Assembly: GCA_007695285.1 (NCBI GenBank)
Contig: REEC01000125.1
Span: forward strand, 1 to 64,000
Direction: 5' to 3'
Length of the DNA: 64,000 nt
From: Spirochaetaceae bacterium
GTDB lineage: Bacteria > Spirochaetota > Spirochaetia > DSM-27196 > PXBQ01
The notes under the pieces are model-generated. The model ran no database searches. It worked only from the letters and a program-made list of their open reading frames with translations, and was not told where the DNA came from. Shown in pieces: positions 35,652 through 45,219 of this stretch. Every line of letters begins with the position of its first letter. Position 1 is the stretch's first letter. Both the position numbers and the translations under genes were made by a program.

Positions 35652-36647
35652 CCCCCGCGTCGACACCGGCGGTAACGCAGCCTCGATTCGGTCTCGGTAC
35701 GGCTCAAACCGCGGAGGAAGGATCAATTTTTCACCGAGCGTCTCGACGGGTTCGTCGATCGAAAACCCGGGGCCGTCGGTCGCGACTTCGAGCAAGGCTC
35801 CGCTCGGTTCGGTGAAGTAAATCGACTTGAACCAGAAACGGTCGATCACATCGGTCGGTCGTGCACCTGCCGATGTGATTCGCTCGCGCAGCGCGAGTTG
35901 TGAGTCGGAGTCGCGCGTACGCCACGCGACGTGATGCACGGTGCCGACGCCTTGAGTGCCGCGCGGTGCGTCGGGATCTACCGTGATGTCGATGCGTTGC
36001 CCCGCCGCGCCGTCGCCGACGACAAACCGCCTGAAACCATCGTGTTCGCTCGTTTCACGAAAGCCGAGAGCCGCCGACAAGAAGCGGGAAACCGGTTCGA
36101 TATCACCGACGGTGATCCGGATTCCCGCGAGCGATCGTACCTGGTTTTCGGCCGCCACCGGCGATCCGGTCCATGGGGCGAACGGCAAACCGTCGTAAGA
36201 CTCCGACTCGACGAGCGCAACCCGCATACCGTTCGGATCAACGAAGCTCAGCGTCGGTTCGCCGAATCGTTCTTCGGTGGAGATCGCGAGATTTTCCGCT
36301 CCGAACCGTGATTGTGACAGTCTTTCCAGCCAGAACCCGAGCGAGCCGGCGGGAACTCCGAGCGCGATCTCGCCCCATTGGCCGGCGCCCGCTCGAACCG
36401 GCGGCAGGTTCGGCCATGGGAAAAACGTCAGATCGGTACCGGGGTTGCCCACGCCGTCTGCGAAGAAAAGGTGATACGTGTCGGGGGAGTCCTGGTTCAC
36501 CGACTTCTTTACGAGTCGCATGCCAAGGACCCCGACGTAGAACTCAACCGTTTTCTGTGGATCGCCCGAGACCGCGGTAATATGGTGGATTCCGGGAGTA
36601 GAGGCCGCGGCCGTTTCACGCTCGACGCCGGGAACATGTTTACTCAT
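35643..36647 (-). CDS. VOC-family ring-cleaving dioxygenase-like protein
   Basis: A 334-aa protein with two vicinal-oxygen-chelate halves (about 15-150 and 165-300). Metal-site residues are recognisable: His in GIHHITAVSGD, His in VGTVHHVAWRT and Glu in SGALLEVATDGPGF. The pattern matches MhqO/CatE-type extradiol dioxygenases of quinone and catechol resistance. AAGGTGA precedes the ATG. It is third in a minus-strand run after two aldo-keto reductases (40-nt gap), suggesting a carbonyl/quinone detoxification operon. Confidence 0.85.
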   Translation of the reverse strand: MSKHVPGVERETAAASTPGIHHITAVSGDPQKTVEFYVGVLGMRLVKKSVNQDSPDTYHLFFADGVGNPGTDLTFFPWPNLPPVRAGAGQWGEIALGVPAGSLGFWLERLSQSRFGAENLAISTEERFGEPTLSFVDPNGMRVALVESESYDGLPFAPWTGSPVAAENQVRSLAGIRITVGDIEPVSRFLSAALGFRETSEHDGFRRFVVGDGAAGQRIDITVDPDAPRGTQGVGTVHHVAWRTRDSDSQLALRERITSAGARPTDVIDRFWFKSIYFTEPSGALLEVATDGPGFSIDEPVETLGEKLILPPRFEPYRDRIEAALPPVSTRGLV

Positions 36648-36687
36648 GACTTATTCACCTTTTACGCCCCGCCGGCCGATGTCGGCT

Positions 36688-37662
36688 TTACGCGAGGTCT
36701 TTCGCGAGCTGCTCGAGAAGCGGTTCGATGCGCTGAAGAGCGTCGTCGGGAACCGTCCAGTCGCCGGCCTGCGCTGTCTCGGTGATCTGCCCCGCGCGTC
36801 GTGCTCCGGCAATAGCCGAGGTGACTTCGGGGAGCCGGAGCACCCACGCGAGCGCGAGCTGAGCGGCGGTCCGGTCGTACTCGGCCGCGATTGCGCCGAG
36901 CTTCTCGACGAAAGCCGATATCGCGCTGAACTTCGGCTCGTTGAACATCGGATCTCGCCGTCGGTGATCGCTTTCGGGGAAGTTGGCGACGCGTTCCTTC
37001 GTAATCGCTCCCGTGAGCAGTCCTTTCTGCATCGGGCTGTACGCGACGACACCGATGCTGTTGGTTCGGCAGTACGGCAGCAACTCACTCTCGAACTCTC
37101 GGCGCAACATACTGTACGGCGGTTGAAGCGAAGCGACGGGGTGGATCGCGTGGATGCGGTCGAGCTGTGCGACCGAGAAGTTACAAACACCGGCGTACCG
37201 GATCGTGCCGGCGCGAACGTGCTTTGCGATCACTTCCCAGCCTTCTTCGATCTGCTCGTCGGGGTCGGGCCAGTGAATCTGGTAGAGATCGATCGTCTCG
37301 ACGTCGAGTCGCTTGAGGCTGTCGGTGATCTCCTGTTCGATCCGGCCCGCCGAAGGATCACCACGAAGGCTGCCGTCCGAGCTCCAGTTGCGGCCGCACT
37401 TGGTCGCGACGTACGGCCTTTCGCTGCGCGGGACGTCGCGAAGCGCCCGCGCGACGACTTCTTCGGAGTGCCCGAGGCCGTACACCGCAGCCGTGTCGAT
37501 CCAGTTGATCCCGGCCGAGACGGCCTCGCGGATCGCCGCGATCGAGTCGTTATCGTCCTGCGGGCCCCATCCCGCCTTCCATCCTCCGCCGCCGATCGCC
37601 CACGATCCGAATCCGATCGTTGTAAACTCCAGTTCGGTTGATCCCAGTTTTCTTTTTTTCAT
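36688..37662 (-). CDS. Aldo/keto reductase (first paralogue)
   Basis: A 324-aa NAD(P)H-dependent AKR barrel. The catalytic tetrad is visible: Asp in WIDTAAVYG with Tyr in AVYGLGHSE, Lys in VATKCG, and His in YQIHWPDP. The C-terminal cofactor segment is SAIAGARRAGQITET. Length is typical. GGAGGGGG lies 5-8 nt before the ATG. It sits 15 nt after the second AKR gene and 40 nt before the VOC gene in the same run. Substrate is unknown. Confidence 0.92.
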   Translation of the reverse strand: MKKRKLGSTELEFTTIGFGSWAIGGGGWKAGWGPQDDNDSIAAIREAVSAGINWIDTAAVYGLGHSEEVVARALRDVPRSERPYVATKCGRNWSSDGSLRGDPSAGRIEQEITDSLKRLDVETIDLYQIHWPDPDEQIEEGWEVIAKHVRAGTIRYAGVCNFSVAQLDRIHAIHPVASLQPPYSMLRREFESELLPYCRTNSIGVVAYSPMQKGLLTGAITKERVANFPESDHRRRDPMFNEPKFSAISAFVEKLGAIAAEYDRTAAQLALAWVLRLPEVTSAIAGARRAGQITETAQAGDWTVPDDALQRIEPLLEQLAKDLA

Positions 37663-37677
37663 GGTTTCCCCCTCCGG

Positions 37678-38724
37678 TTACGGTAACCGGACCTCGTGTC
37701 GCGGCATCATCTCGGCTGTGCCGAACGTGCCCGGGAACGTGCCGTCCATCCACTCTTTCGGGTATCCGTGTTTGATCGGCATCGCTTCGGTAAGTTTCTC
37801 GACGTCGTCGGCCGGTAAGTCCCAGTCGCCCGCGACAAGGTTGTCCTCGATTTGTTTCACGCTCCGCGCGCCGACGATCGGGGCCGTGACACGATCGTCC
37901 GCGAGCAGCCACGCGAGCGCGACCTGCGCGGGCGTCTTGCCGTGTTTCTCGGCGGTCTCGACGACGCGTTCAACGAGCGCGAGAGACTCATCCCACCAGT
38001 ACCGCGGCAGGTACAGTTTGGCCTGAACGCCGAAACGCGTGTCACCGGCCGGTGTCTCCTGGCCGCGATACTTACCCGTGAGCAGTCCACTCGCGAGTGG
38101 GCTCCAGCAGATCATGCCCATGCCCTGATCGTCGCACGCCGGCAGAATCTCGCGTTCGATGTCGCGCCGGACAAGGTTGTAGAGGTGTTGCGCGGAGATA
38201 AATCGTGTTGAACCCATCGAATCGGCGGCGGCGTTCGCCTTGACGATCTGCCACCCGTACAAATTGCTGCATCCGACGTATCGGACCTTTCCGGCTCTCA
38301 CGAGGTCGTCGAGCGCCCGCATCGTCTCTTCGATCGGAGTTGTGGGGTCAGGACCGTGAATCTGGTACAGATCGATATAATCGAGGTTGAGCCGTTTCAG
38401 ACTCGCCTCACACGCCTCGATGATATGTTTCCGGGACAAGCCACGCGCGTTGACCCCGGTGCCGGTTGGGAACCAGCACTTGGTCGCGAGCACGAGATTG
38501 TCGCGGCTCATCCCTTCGATCGCGTTTTTGAGCATCTCCTCCGAGACGCCCGCGCTGTAAAGATCGGCGGTATCGATGAAATTTCCACCCGCCTCGACGA
38601 ATCGGCGCGTGATTTTGGTTGCCGCGTCCTGATCGCAACCCCACTCCTTGTTCCCGAACGTCATCGTCCCAAGGCAAACGCGCGATACCAACAGTCCGGA
38701 TTTTCCGAGATATCTGTACTTCAT
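37678..38724 (-). CDS. Aldo/keto reductase (second paralogue)
   Basis: A 348-aa AKR. The tetrad is Asp and Tyr in FIDTADLYSAGVSE, Lys in LATKCWF and His in YQIHGPDP; the cofactor segment is PIVGARSVKQIEDN. It is close to YajO/Tas-like and AKR11/12-type reductases. ATG 38724 has AGGAGG 5 nt upstream; the frame reaches 38910, but that extension crosses the promoter. It is the first gene of the AKR-AKR-VOC operon. The two AKRs are only distantly alike, so they are not a recent duplication. Confidence 0.92.
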   Translation of the reverse strand: MKYRYLGKSGLLVSRVCLGTMTFGNKEWGCDQDAATKITRRFVEAGGNFIDTADLYSAGVSEEMLKNAIEGMSRDNLVLATKCWFPTGTGVNARGLSRKHIIEACEASLKRLNLDYIDLYQIHGPDPTTPIEETMRALDDLVRAGKVRYVGCSNLYGWQIVKANAAADSMGSTRFISAQHLYNLVRRDIEREILPACDDQGMGMICWSPLASGLLTGKYRGQETPAGDTRFGVQAKLYLPRYWWDESLALVERVVETAEKHGKTPAQVALAWLLADDRVTAPIVGARSVKQIEDNLVAGDWDLPADDVEKLTEAMPIKHGYPKEWMDGTFPGTFGTAEMMPRHEVRLP

Positions 38725-38760
38725 GAAGGCCTCCTGTGAGTACATGTGTCTGGCGCGGAA

Positions 38761-38789
38761 ATTGTAAAGAAAATACTTCGTGTAGGGAA
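38761..38789 (-). promoter_or_regulatory. Promoter of the AKR-AKR-VOC operon
   Basis: The minus strand reads TTCCCT, 17 nt, TACAAT, giving a 5' leader of about 30 nt with an AGGAGG ribosome site. Confidence 0.5.
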
Positions 38790-38858
38790 GGCAGACGATT
38801 GGGCTACGAGGACTCGACGGAAATGTTGCCGTTCTTGTCCAAAACGCGATCGGGCGCA

Positions 38859-38887
38859 TTTCCGAACGACCGAAACCGGTGTACAAT
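38859..38887 (+). promoter_or_regulatory. Promoter of fhs
   Basis: TTTCCG, 17 nt, TACAAT, about 40 nt before the fhs start. It supports the start at 38928 over the longer frame from 38736. Confidence 0.5.
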
Positions 38888-38927
38888 GGGCCGAAATTCC
38901 GAACAAACATCGTCGAGGAGGATCACC

Positions 38928-40691
38928 ATGAAACTCGATCCAGGAAAGATGTCCGATTGGGAGATCTCGGAAGCCGCGTCACAAGACGCGAAAACGGTAC
39001 ACGAGTTAGCCGAGAGTCTCGGTGTCCAGCCTGAGGAAGTTATTCCGTACGGTCCGATGTACGGTAAACTCGATTACCGGACAATTCTCGATCGGGTCGG
39101 GAGTTCGAACCGGGGAAAGTATATCGACGTCACCGCGATTACCCCGACTCCGCTCGGCGAAGGAAAAACTACGACGACGATCGGGCTCGTCGAAGGACTC
39201 GGAGCGCTCGGCAAGAGAGTAACCGGCGCGATTCGTCAGCCGTCGGGAGGGCCGACGTTTAACATCAAGGGATCCGGCGCCGGAGGCGGAATCGCGCAAT
39301 GTATCCCGTTGACCGACCTGAGCCTCGGGCTCACCGGTGATATCGACGCGGTCACGAACGCGCATAACCTCGCGATGGTCGCCGTTACGAGCCGTCTTCA
39401 ACACGAGTTCAACTACTCCGATAAACGGCTCGAACGCAGGGGGCTAAAACGGCTCGACATCGATCCGCGTAACCCGGCAATCGGTTGGGCTATAGACCTA
39501 TGCGCGCAGGCACTGCGCGACATCGTGATAGGCAACGGAGGCTCGACGGACGGATTCATGATGAGGAGTGGTTTCCAGATCACGGTCTCATCGGAAATCA
39601 TGGCGATTCTCGCGGTTGCGAGTGATCTCGCCGATTTCCGATCGCGTATCGCAAAGATGACGGTCGCGTACGATAAGCGCGGCAATGCGGTCTCCGCGGC
39701 CGACCTCGAAGTCGACGGCGCGATGACCGCGATCATGGCGCGCGCCATCAACCCGAACCTCATGCAGACGGCCGAGGGGCAGCCGGTGTTCGTGCACGCC
39801 GGCCCTTTTGCGAACATATCGATCGGGCAGTCTTCGATCGTCGCCGACCGACTCGGTCTTGCGCTTTCGGATTACCACGTGACCGAAAGCGGGTTCGGTG
39901 CGGACATCGGATTTGAAAAGTTCTGGAACCTCAAATGCCGCATGAGCGGGCTCGCTCCCGATGCTGCGGTCATCGTGTGCACTATTCGTGCGCTGAAACT
40001 GCACGGTGGCGGACCGGATGCGCAACCCGGAAAGAAGCTCGACCGGGTGTATCGTGAAAAAAACGTCGAGCTCGTCGAGCGAGGGGTCGAAAATCTGCTC
40101 GCGCACATCGAAACGGTCAAGAAGAGCGGGATTACGCCGGTCGTGTGTCTGAACCATTTCGTGACCGACGACGATGACGAGATTCGGGTCGTTCGAGAGG
40201 CCGCGTCGTCCGGCGGCGCACGCATGGCCGTCGGACGGCACTGGCAGAGCGGTGGTGAAGGAGCCCGCGAGCTCGCCGAAGCGGTCATCGACGCAACGCA
40301 GGAGAACACGAAGTTCTCGTACTTATACTCATCGGACTCGAGTATAAAGCAGCGAATCGAGACGATAGCTCGTGAGGTGTACGGGGCGTCCGGCGTCGAG
40401 TACTCGGCACCGGCCGAACAGCGCATAAAAGCCGTCTCGGCAGATCCGACCACGAACGCGTACGGAGTGTGCATCGTAAAGACACACTTGAGCCTCTCAG
40501 CCGACCCGACCGCGAAAGGGCGGCCGGTCGGATGGACTCTTCCTGTTCGCGACATTTTTGTGTATAACGGCGCCGAGCTTATCGTCCCCGTCGCGGGTGA
40601 GATTAAGCTCATGCCCGGCACCGGATCCGATCCTTCGTACCGCCGAATCGACGTCGACGTGAAAACCGGCCGAGTCACGGGGCTATCGTGA
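38928..40691 (+). CDS. fhs: Formate-tetrahydrofolate ligase
   Basis: A 587-aa ATP-dependent enzyme making 10-formyl-THF from formate, feeding one-carbon metabolism. The P-loop PTPLGEGKTTTTIGL (about 66-80) and the signatures QPSGGPTFNIKGSGAGGG, FVHAGPFANIS and LPVRDIFVYNGAELIVP are all present. It is slightly longer than the usual 556 aa, with an N-terminal extension. GAGGAGGATCACC precedes the ATG, a strong ribosome site. It overlaps the isomerase gene by 4 nt. Confidence 0.96.
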   Translation: MKLDPGKMSDWEISEAASQDAKTVHELAESLGVQPEEVIPYGPMYGKLDYRTILDRVGSSNRGKYIDVTAITPTPLGEGKTTTTIGLVEGLGALGKRVTGAIRQPSGGPTFNIKGSGAGGGIAQCIPLTDLSLGLTGDIDAVTNAHNLAMVAVTSRLQHEFNYSDKRLERRGLKRLDIDPRNPAIGWAIDLCAQALRDIVIGNGGSTDGFMMRSGFQITVSSEIMAILAVASDLADFRSRIAKMTVAYDKRGNAVSAADLEVDGAMTAIMARAINPNLMQTAEGQPVFVHAGPFANISIGQSSIVADRLGLALSDYHVTESGFGADIGFEKFWNLKCRMSGLAPDAAVIVCTIRALKLHGGGPDAQPGKKLDRVYREKNVELVERGVENLLAHIETVKKSGITPVVCLNHFVTDDDDEIRVVREAASSGGARMAVGRHWQSGGEGARELAEAVIDATQENTKFSYLYSSDSSIKQRIETIAREVYGASGVEYSAPAEQRIKAVSADPTTNAYGVCIVKTHLSLSADPTAKGRPVGWTLPVRDIFVYNGAELIVPVAGEIKLMPGTGSDPSYRRIDVDVKTGRVTGLS

Positions 40692-41527
40692 TGATACGAC
40701 TCGGTGGACCGGTATACGGCTACGACGGTGATCCCGACAAATGGGCGTCCGCGGTTAAGGCAAAGAAATACACCGCCGCGGTCTGTCCGGTCGATACGAC
40801 CGCGGACGACTCGATCGTCGCGCGATTCGCCGAGACTGCCCGGCGGGAAAGAATTGTGATCGCCGAGGTCGGTGCCTGGAGCAATCCATTGAGCCCTGAC
40901 ATCGCGACGCGCCGCGCAGCGATCGAAAAATGCACCGAGAGCCTTCGACTCGCCGATGAGATCGGCGCTCTGTGTTGCGTGAATATCGCGGGTTCGCGCG
41001 GGGACAAATGGGACGGGCCGTCGGAGTTGGACATGCTCGAAGAAACGTTCGAGATGATCGTCGAGACCGTGCGATCGATTATCGACGCGGTCAAGCCGAA
41101 ACGGACCCGGTACGCGATCGAGGCGATGCCGTGGATGTATCCCGACTCGCCGGAGTGTTACGATTCGCTGCTTAAGGCGATCGACCGCGAGGCATCGGGA
41201 GTTCATCTCGATCCGGTAAACATGATCAACTCTCCGTCGCGTTACTTCAACAACGCCGCGTTTCTCAAAGGTTGTTTCTCGGTTCTCGGCGCCCGGATCG
41301 TGTCGTGCCACGCAAAAGACATCATTCTCGGTCCGGAACTCACGGTTCACCTTGACGAGTGCGCCCCCGGTCTCGGACACCTTCGATACGATGTGTATCT
41401 GTCGGAGCTCACGCGGCTCGGTCGTGATGTTCCCTTGATCCTCGAACATCTCCAAACCGAGACCGAGTACGACGCGGCGGCGGAGTATGTCCGTCGCGTC
41501 GCCGATGCGAATGGTATCGATCTGTAG
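40688..41527 (+). CDS. Sugar phosphate isomerase/epimerase-like TIM barrel
   Basis: A 279-aa xylose-isomerase-like (AP endonuclease 2 superfamily) barrel. Likely metal ligands include Glu in RYAIEAMPWMYPDS, Asp in GVHLDPVNMIN, His in IVSCHAKDI and Glu in VPLILEHLQTE. Family members are epimerases or isomerases for sugars, inositol derivatives or hydroxypyruvate. The start is GTG 40688, or ATG 40691, with no clear ribosome site, so translation probably depends on coupling to fhs. The substrate is unknown; the link to fhs is only positional. Confidence 0.8.
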   Translation: MMIRLGGPVYGYDGDPDKWASAVKAKKYTAAVCPVDTTADDSIVARFAETARRERIVIAEVGAWSNPLSPDIATRRAAIEKCTESLRLADEIGALCCVNIAGSRGDKWDGPSELDMLEETFEMIVETVRSIIDAVKPKRTRYAIEAMPWMYPDSPECYDSLLKAIDREASGVHLDPVNMINSPSRYFNNAAFLKGCFSVLGARIVSCHAKDIILGPELTVHLDECAPGLGHLRYDVYLSELTRLGRDVPLILEHLQTETEYDAAAEYVRRVADANGIDL

Positions 41528-41556
41528 GTCGCGACAGTCAGGGAGGCTGATCCGTT

Positions 41557-42417
41557 ATGAGATGCGATGATGTCCTGACATGGAGAACGCGCGACGGTGA
41601 GACCGTGTTCGCGTGGCATCGCGGCGCCGAGCATCGTGCACGAGCAGCACTCTGTCTTGTTCATGGGATAGGAGAGCACTCCGGACGGTACGAAGAAGTT
41701 GTCGGCAAATTCAACGCGGCCGGGATCTCGGTATACTCGTTTGATCTGCGTGGCCACGGCGAGTCGGGTGGAAGACGCGGCCATACGCCGTCGTACGCAA
41801 GCCTTCTCGACGATCTCGCCCGGATCATCGAGAAGGCTCGCGGAGCGGAAGGCGAAACGTGTCCTGTCTTTGTGTGGGGCCACAGCATGGGTGGGAACAT
41901 CGCGCTCAACCACGCGCTGCTCCGCAACCCGCCGATCGCGGGCTTGGTCGTGACGGCGCCGTACCTCCGGCTCGGATTTGAACCGTCGAAACTCGATACT
42001 TTGCTCGCGCGATTCATGAACGTGATCGCCCCGAGGTACAGTATCGAGACGGCGCTCGATACGGATGCGCTTTCGCGTGTTCCCGGCGTCGGCGAGGCGT
42101 ACCGGGCAGACCCACTCACGCACGGTTTCGTTTCCGCGCGATGGTTCGTCACGGCGCAGAAGGCGGCAGCCTTCGCGCTCTCACACGCCGCGGAGTTACG
42201 ATACCCGCTTCTCTTGATGCACGGCAACGCAGACAGGATCACGTCGGTCGGCGGTTCGCGCGAGTTTGCGGCATCGCTCGGTGATCGGTGTACGTACCGT
42301 GAGTTTGACGGCGCGTACCATGAACTGCACAACGATACCGTGAAGGACGAGGCGTACCGCGAAATTCTGTCGTTCATAGAACGCGTGAGCGCGCTTCCGT
42401 CCGTACACGCGCCTTAA
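41557..42417 (+). CDS. Alpha/beta hydrolase, monoacylglycerol lipase-like
   Basis: A 286-aa cytoplasmic serine hydrolase. It has the oxyanion block HGIGEHSGRY, nucleophile Ser about 109 in GHSMGG, Asp in HGNADRITS and His in GAYHELHND, and the RGHGES block of the monoglyceride-lipase/lysophospholipase group. GGAGG lies 11 nt before the ATG. It follows the isomerase gene by 29 nt in the same direction. Confidence 0.87.
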   Translation: MRCDDVLTWRTRDGETVFAWHRGAEHRARAALCLVHGIGEHSGRYEEVVGKFNAAGISVYSFDLRGHGESGGRRGHTPSYASLLDDLARIIEKARGAEGETCPVFVWGHSMGGNIALNHALLRNPPIAGLVVTAPYLRLGFEPSKLDTLLARFMNVIAPRYSIETALDTDALSRVPGVGEAYRADPLTHGFVSARWFVTAQKAAAFALSHAAELRYPLLLMHGNADRITSVGGSREFAASLGDRCTYREFDGAYHELHNDTVKDEAYREILSFIERVSALPSVHAP

Positions 42418-42425
42418 CTGCCGGA

Positions 42426-42454
42426 TTGTCCAACGCGGATGTTTCTGCGATGAT
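42426..42454 (+). promoter_or_regulatory. Possible promoter of ychF, leaderless type
   Basis: TTGTCC, 17 nt, GATGAT, then 8 nt and the ATG. The -10 is weak; it is listed because spacing to the start repeats the pattern seen at five other genes. Confidence 0.35.
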
Positions 42455-42462
42455 GCGTTGAT

Positions 42463-43545
42463 ATGAACATTGGACTCATCGGTCTCCGGAAATCGGGGAA
42501 AACAACTATCTTCAACGCATTGACGGGGCGTGCCGAGGAAGTCTCGGAGTACGTTACTCAGAAAATGGAGCCGAACATGGCCGTTGTCGACGTGCTCGAT
42601 CCTCGCGTTACCGAACTTTCGGCGATGTATCAACCGAAGAAGACCGTGTACGCGAACATCGAGGTTGTCGATTTCGCCGGGCTTTCAGCGGGAGCAGCCG
42701 AACACGGTGTATTCTCCGGTGAAGCGATGGCGCGAGTGAAGACCACGGACGCTCTCGCGATCGTGTTGCGAAACTACACCGATCCCGTCGTCGACGAGAC
42801 GTACGGAACGCCGAATCCGGCGGCGGATATCGAGAGTATCACGACCGAGCTGATTCTCGCCGACCAGATCGTCGCCGAGCGTCGTCTCGAGCGAATTCGG
42901 TCGGATTTGAAGCGGGGCAAAAAAACGCCGACGCTCGCGGCTGAAGAGAAAACGATCGAACGCCTCGTCGCGCGGCTCAACGACGGACTGCCTGTCGCCG
43001 GCATCGAGCTTACCGAAGAAGAGAACCGTCTGATTTCGGGATTCCAGTTCGTCTCGGCAAAACCCGTTTTTGTCGTGCTCAACTCGAGCGAAGACCGATA
43101 CGGCAAGTCGGCCGAGTTCATCGAGTCGCTTTCAGGAAAGCACGACGTCGTCGAGTTTGCCGGGAAGTTCGAGATGGAGCTCACGAACATCGACGACGCA
43201 GACGAACGCCAGGTCTTCATGGACGATATCGGGATTACCGAATCGGCGATATCGCGGCTCACGACGTTTGCGTACGAGAAACTCGGGTATATCAGTTTTT
43301 TCACCGTCGGATCGGACGAAGTGCGCGCGTGGACGATTCGTGTCGGCGAGACCGCACTCGACGCGGCAGGAACGATCCACTCCGACCTTGCGCGCGGTTT
43401 CATCCGCGCCGAGGTTTTTTCGTACGAAGACGTGATCAACTTAGGATCCGAGAAAGCGGTCAAGGAAAAAGGGAAGTTCCGTCTCGAAGGTAAGTCGTAC
43501 GTCGTCCACGACGGGGACATCCTTCACGTTCGCTTCAGCGTGTGA
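42463..43545 (+). CDS. ychF: Ribosome-associated OBG-family ATPase YchF
   Basis: A 360-aa TRAFAC NTPase. G1 is GLRKSGKTTIFN, G3 is DFAGLSAG, and the G4 position reads VVLNSSED (NxxE), the change that makes YchF an ATPase. A coiled-coil arm (about 130-190) and a C-terminal TGS/DUF933 domain (FFTVGSDEVRAW ... GKSYVVHDGDILHVRFSV) complete it. The ATG has no Shine-Dalgarno and lies 8 nt from a weak -10, so a leaderless mRNA is possible. It overlaps the convergent amidohydrolase gene by 11 nt. Confidence 0.94.
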   Translation: MNIGLIGLRKSGKTTIFNALTGRAEEVSEYVTQKMEPNMAVVDVLDPRVTELSAMYQPKKTVYANIEVVDFAGLSAGAAEHGVFSGEAMARVKTTDALAIVLRNYTDPVVDETYGTPNPAADIESITTELILADQIVAERRLERIRSDLKRGKKTPTLAAEEKTIERLVARLNDGLPVAGIELTEEENRLISGFQFVSAKPVFVVLNSSEDRYGKSAEFIESLSGKHDVVEFAGKFEMELTNIDDADERQVFMDDIGITESAISRLTTFAYEKLGYISFFTVGSDEVRAWTIRVGETALDAAGTIHSDLARGFIRAEVFSYEDVINLGSEKAVKEKGKFRLEGKSYVVHDGDILHVRFSV

Positions 43546-45100
43546 CGTTCAGTTCTCGCGCGTACACGACCTTGCCGCCGACCACCGTATAGAGTACCTC
43601 GGTATCACGGATCTTTGCGGGATCGATCGAGGTTATGTCGTGGCTTAAGACCGTGAAATCCGCGACCTTGCCGGGCGTAATCGAGCCTTTGATCTCGTCG
43701 GTTCCCTCCGCGTACGCGCTCTCGATCGTGTAACACCGTAATGCCTCATCGGCGGTAATGCGTTCGGGGCTCGTCCGATTCACGGCCATATGGATTATCT
43801 CGATCGGCTTGTAGACGCGTTCGCCGGGGTAATCGGAGCCGAACGAAAGACGGACACCCGCGTCGATCAAAGACCGATACGGGTACGCCGATCGAGCCCT
43901 CTCGGTTCCTAGTAACCCGATGTCCTTGTCCGGGTCGGTCAAAGCCGCCGGCTGCGCCGAGATCAGGAGCCCGAGGTCGCGTATGCGCGCGATGTCGGAC
44001 GGCGAGATCAGTTGGGCGTGCTCGACTCGAACCGATCGCCGAACGCGTATGCCTTTTTGTGTGAGCATCTCGGCGGCATCGCATATCTCTCGGACCGCTC
44101 GGTCTCCTATCGCATGAATCGCACACGACCGGCCGAGCCGGAGGTGGGGTTTGATTTTCTTGGCGATCTGAGTCGCCGACTTCCCGCTTCCCGAATTTCC
44201 ATTCTCATCGGCGTACGGTTCGATGAGCCAGGCAGAACGACTCGAGAAAGCGCCGTCGGCGAAGAACTTGACGGGACCGCGACGGTACCATTCCGAGTTG
44301 AATTTCTTCATCCGGAACAACTCGTTCATCACGAACGACTCACCGTACGACCAACACGATAACCGGCATGTCAGTTCACCCGCGGCGTGCATACGACGGA
44401 TCGCCGCGAGTGTTTGCGGGAGCCACGTATTGTCCTGAACCGATGTCACTCCCGCCGCGCGCAACGCCGCGAGCGCCGCGCGCAACGCCGTAGTGTTGAA
44501 TCGCGGGTCCGTGAGGCGTTTGAAGTAGAACTTTCGGATCCGGGGATGTGCCGCGGGTTCGCGCAAGACGCCGGTCGGTTCTCCGTCCGGATCTTTCACA
44601 ACAGTGCCCCCAGGCCAGTCGGGTGTTGTGCGGTCTATGCGAAAAAACTCGAGCGCGCGAGAGTTCAGCCACGCGGCGTGTCCTGAGAATTGAGTAAGCA
44701 GAACCGGCGTGTCCGGGTATGCTTCATCGAGAAAGCGGCGATGGGGATGAGGACAGGAAGTGTAGTCCCACATCGAGCCGTACACCCATTCGTTCGGTCG
44801 CTGGTCTCCGTAAAACTCGCGTAGGGCAGCGATGATCTCCGGCGTGTCGAGTCCGACAAGGCGTACTCTGTTTTCCTGGTCCCCCATGTGAACGACATGA
44901 ATGTGATTGTCGTGAAAGCCGGGAATCAACGTTGCGCCGTGAAGGTCGAGTACCTCGTGTTTCCGTCCACCGGCGGCGTGTCTGGACGCATCCTCTCCAA
45001 TCGCAACGACCTTTCCGTCCGCGACGTATACCGAACTCACGCGTGGATTCTCCGCGTCCATCGTAAGAACCGTCGCGTTCGTGTAAAGTGTTTCATCCAT
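43535..45100 (-). CDS. YtcJ-like metal-dependent amidohydrolase
   Basis: A 521-aa amidohydrolase of the YtcJ/N-substituted formamide deformylase group. It begins with the composite beta domain (TNATVLTMDAENPRVSSVYVADGKVVAIG). Metal-site motifs are PGFHDNHIHVVHMG, His in CAIHAIGDRA, His in RVEHAQLIS and Asp in FGSDYPGE. No signal peptide is present. ATG 45100 is chosen because AAAGGA lies 6 nt upstream; ATG 45106 is too close to it. The substrate is unknown. It is divergent from the HPr-domain gene. Confidence 0.85.
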   Translation of the reverse strand: MDETLYTNATVLTMDAENPRVSSVYVADGKVVAIGEDASRHAAGGRKHEVLDLHGATLIPGFHDNHIHVVHMGDQENRVRLVGLDTPEIIAALREFYGDQRPNEWVYGSMWDYTSCPHPHRRFLDEAYPDTPVLLTQFSGHAAWLNSRALEFFRIDRTTPDWPGGTVVKDPDGEPTGVLREPAAHPRIRKFYFKRLTDPRFNTTALRAALAALRAAGVTSVQDNTWLPQTLAAIRRMHAAGELTCRLSCWSYGESFVMNELFRMKKFNSEWYRRGPVKFFADGAFSSRSAWLIEPYADENGNSGSGKSATQIAKKIKPHLRLGRSCAIHAIGDRAVREICDAAEMLTQKGIRVRRSVRVEHAQLISPSDIARIRDLGLLISAQPAALTDPDKDIGLLGTERARSAYPYRSLIDAGVRLSFGSDYPGERVYKPIEIIHMAVNRTSPERITADEALRCYTIESAYAEGTDEIKGSITPGKVADFTVLSHDITSIDPAKIRDTEVLYTVVGGKVVYARELNVTR

Positions 45101-45190
45101 GTTCATTCCTTTGGGCAAAACTCATGTTTCGGGGTAATAATTACAGAACGACGCCCAACCTGTCCAGCATTGACATCCGGTATCGACGGC

Positions 45191-45219
45191 TTGACAGTTT
45201 GCGTCCGCAGTTCTAAATT
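45191..45219 (+). promoter_or_regulatory. Promoter of the HPr-domain protein gene
   Basis: TTGACA, 17 nt, TAAATT, an excellent sigma70 match, giving a leader of about 68 nt. An 8-bp inverted repeat (45200-45227) brackets the -10 box. Confidence 0.65.

Noticed and set aside
39872-41455. A 527-codon minus-strand frame across fhs and the isomerase gene
   Set aside because: It is antisense to two well-supported genes, has low-complexity composition and no family signal.
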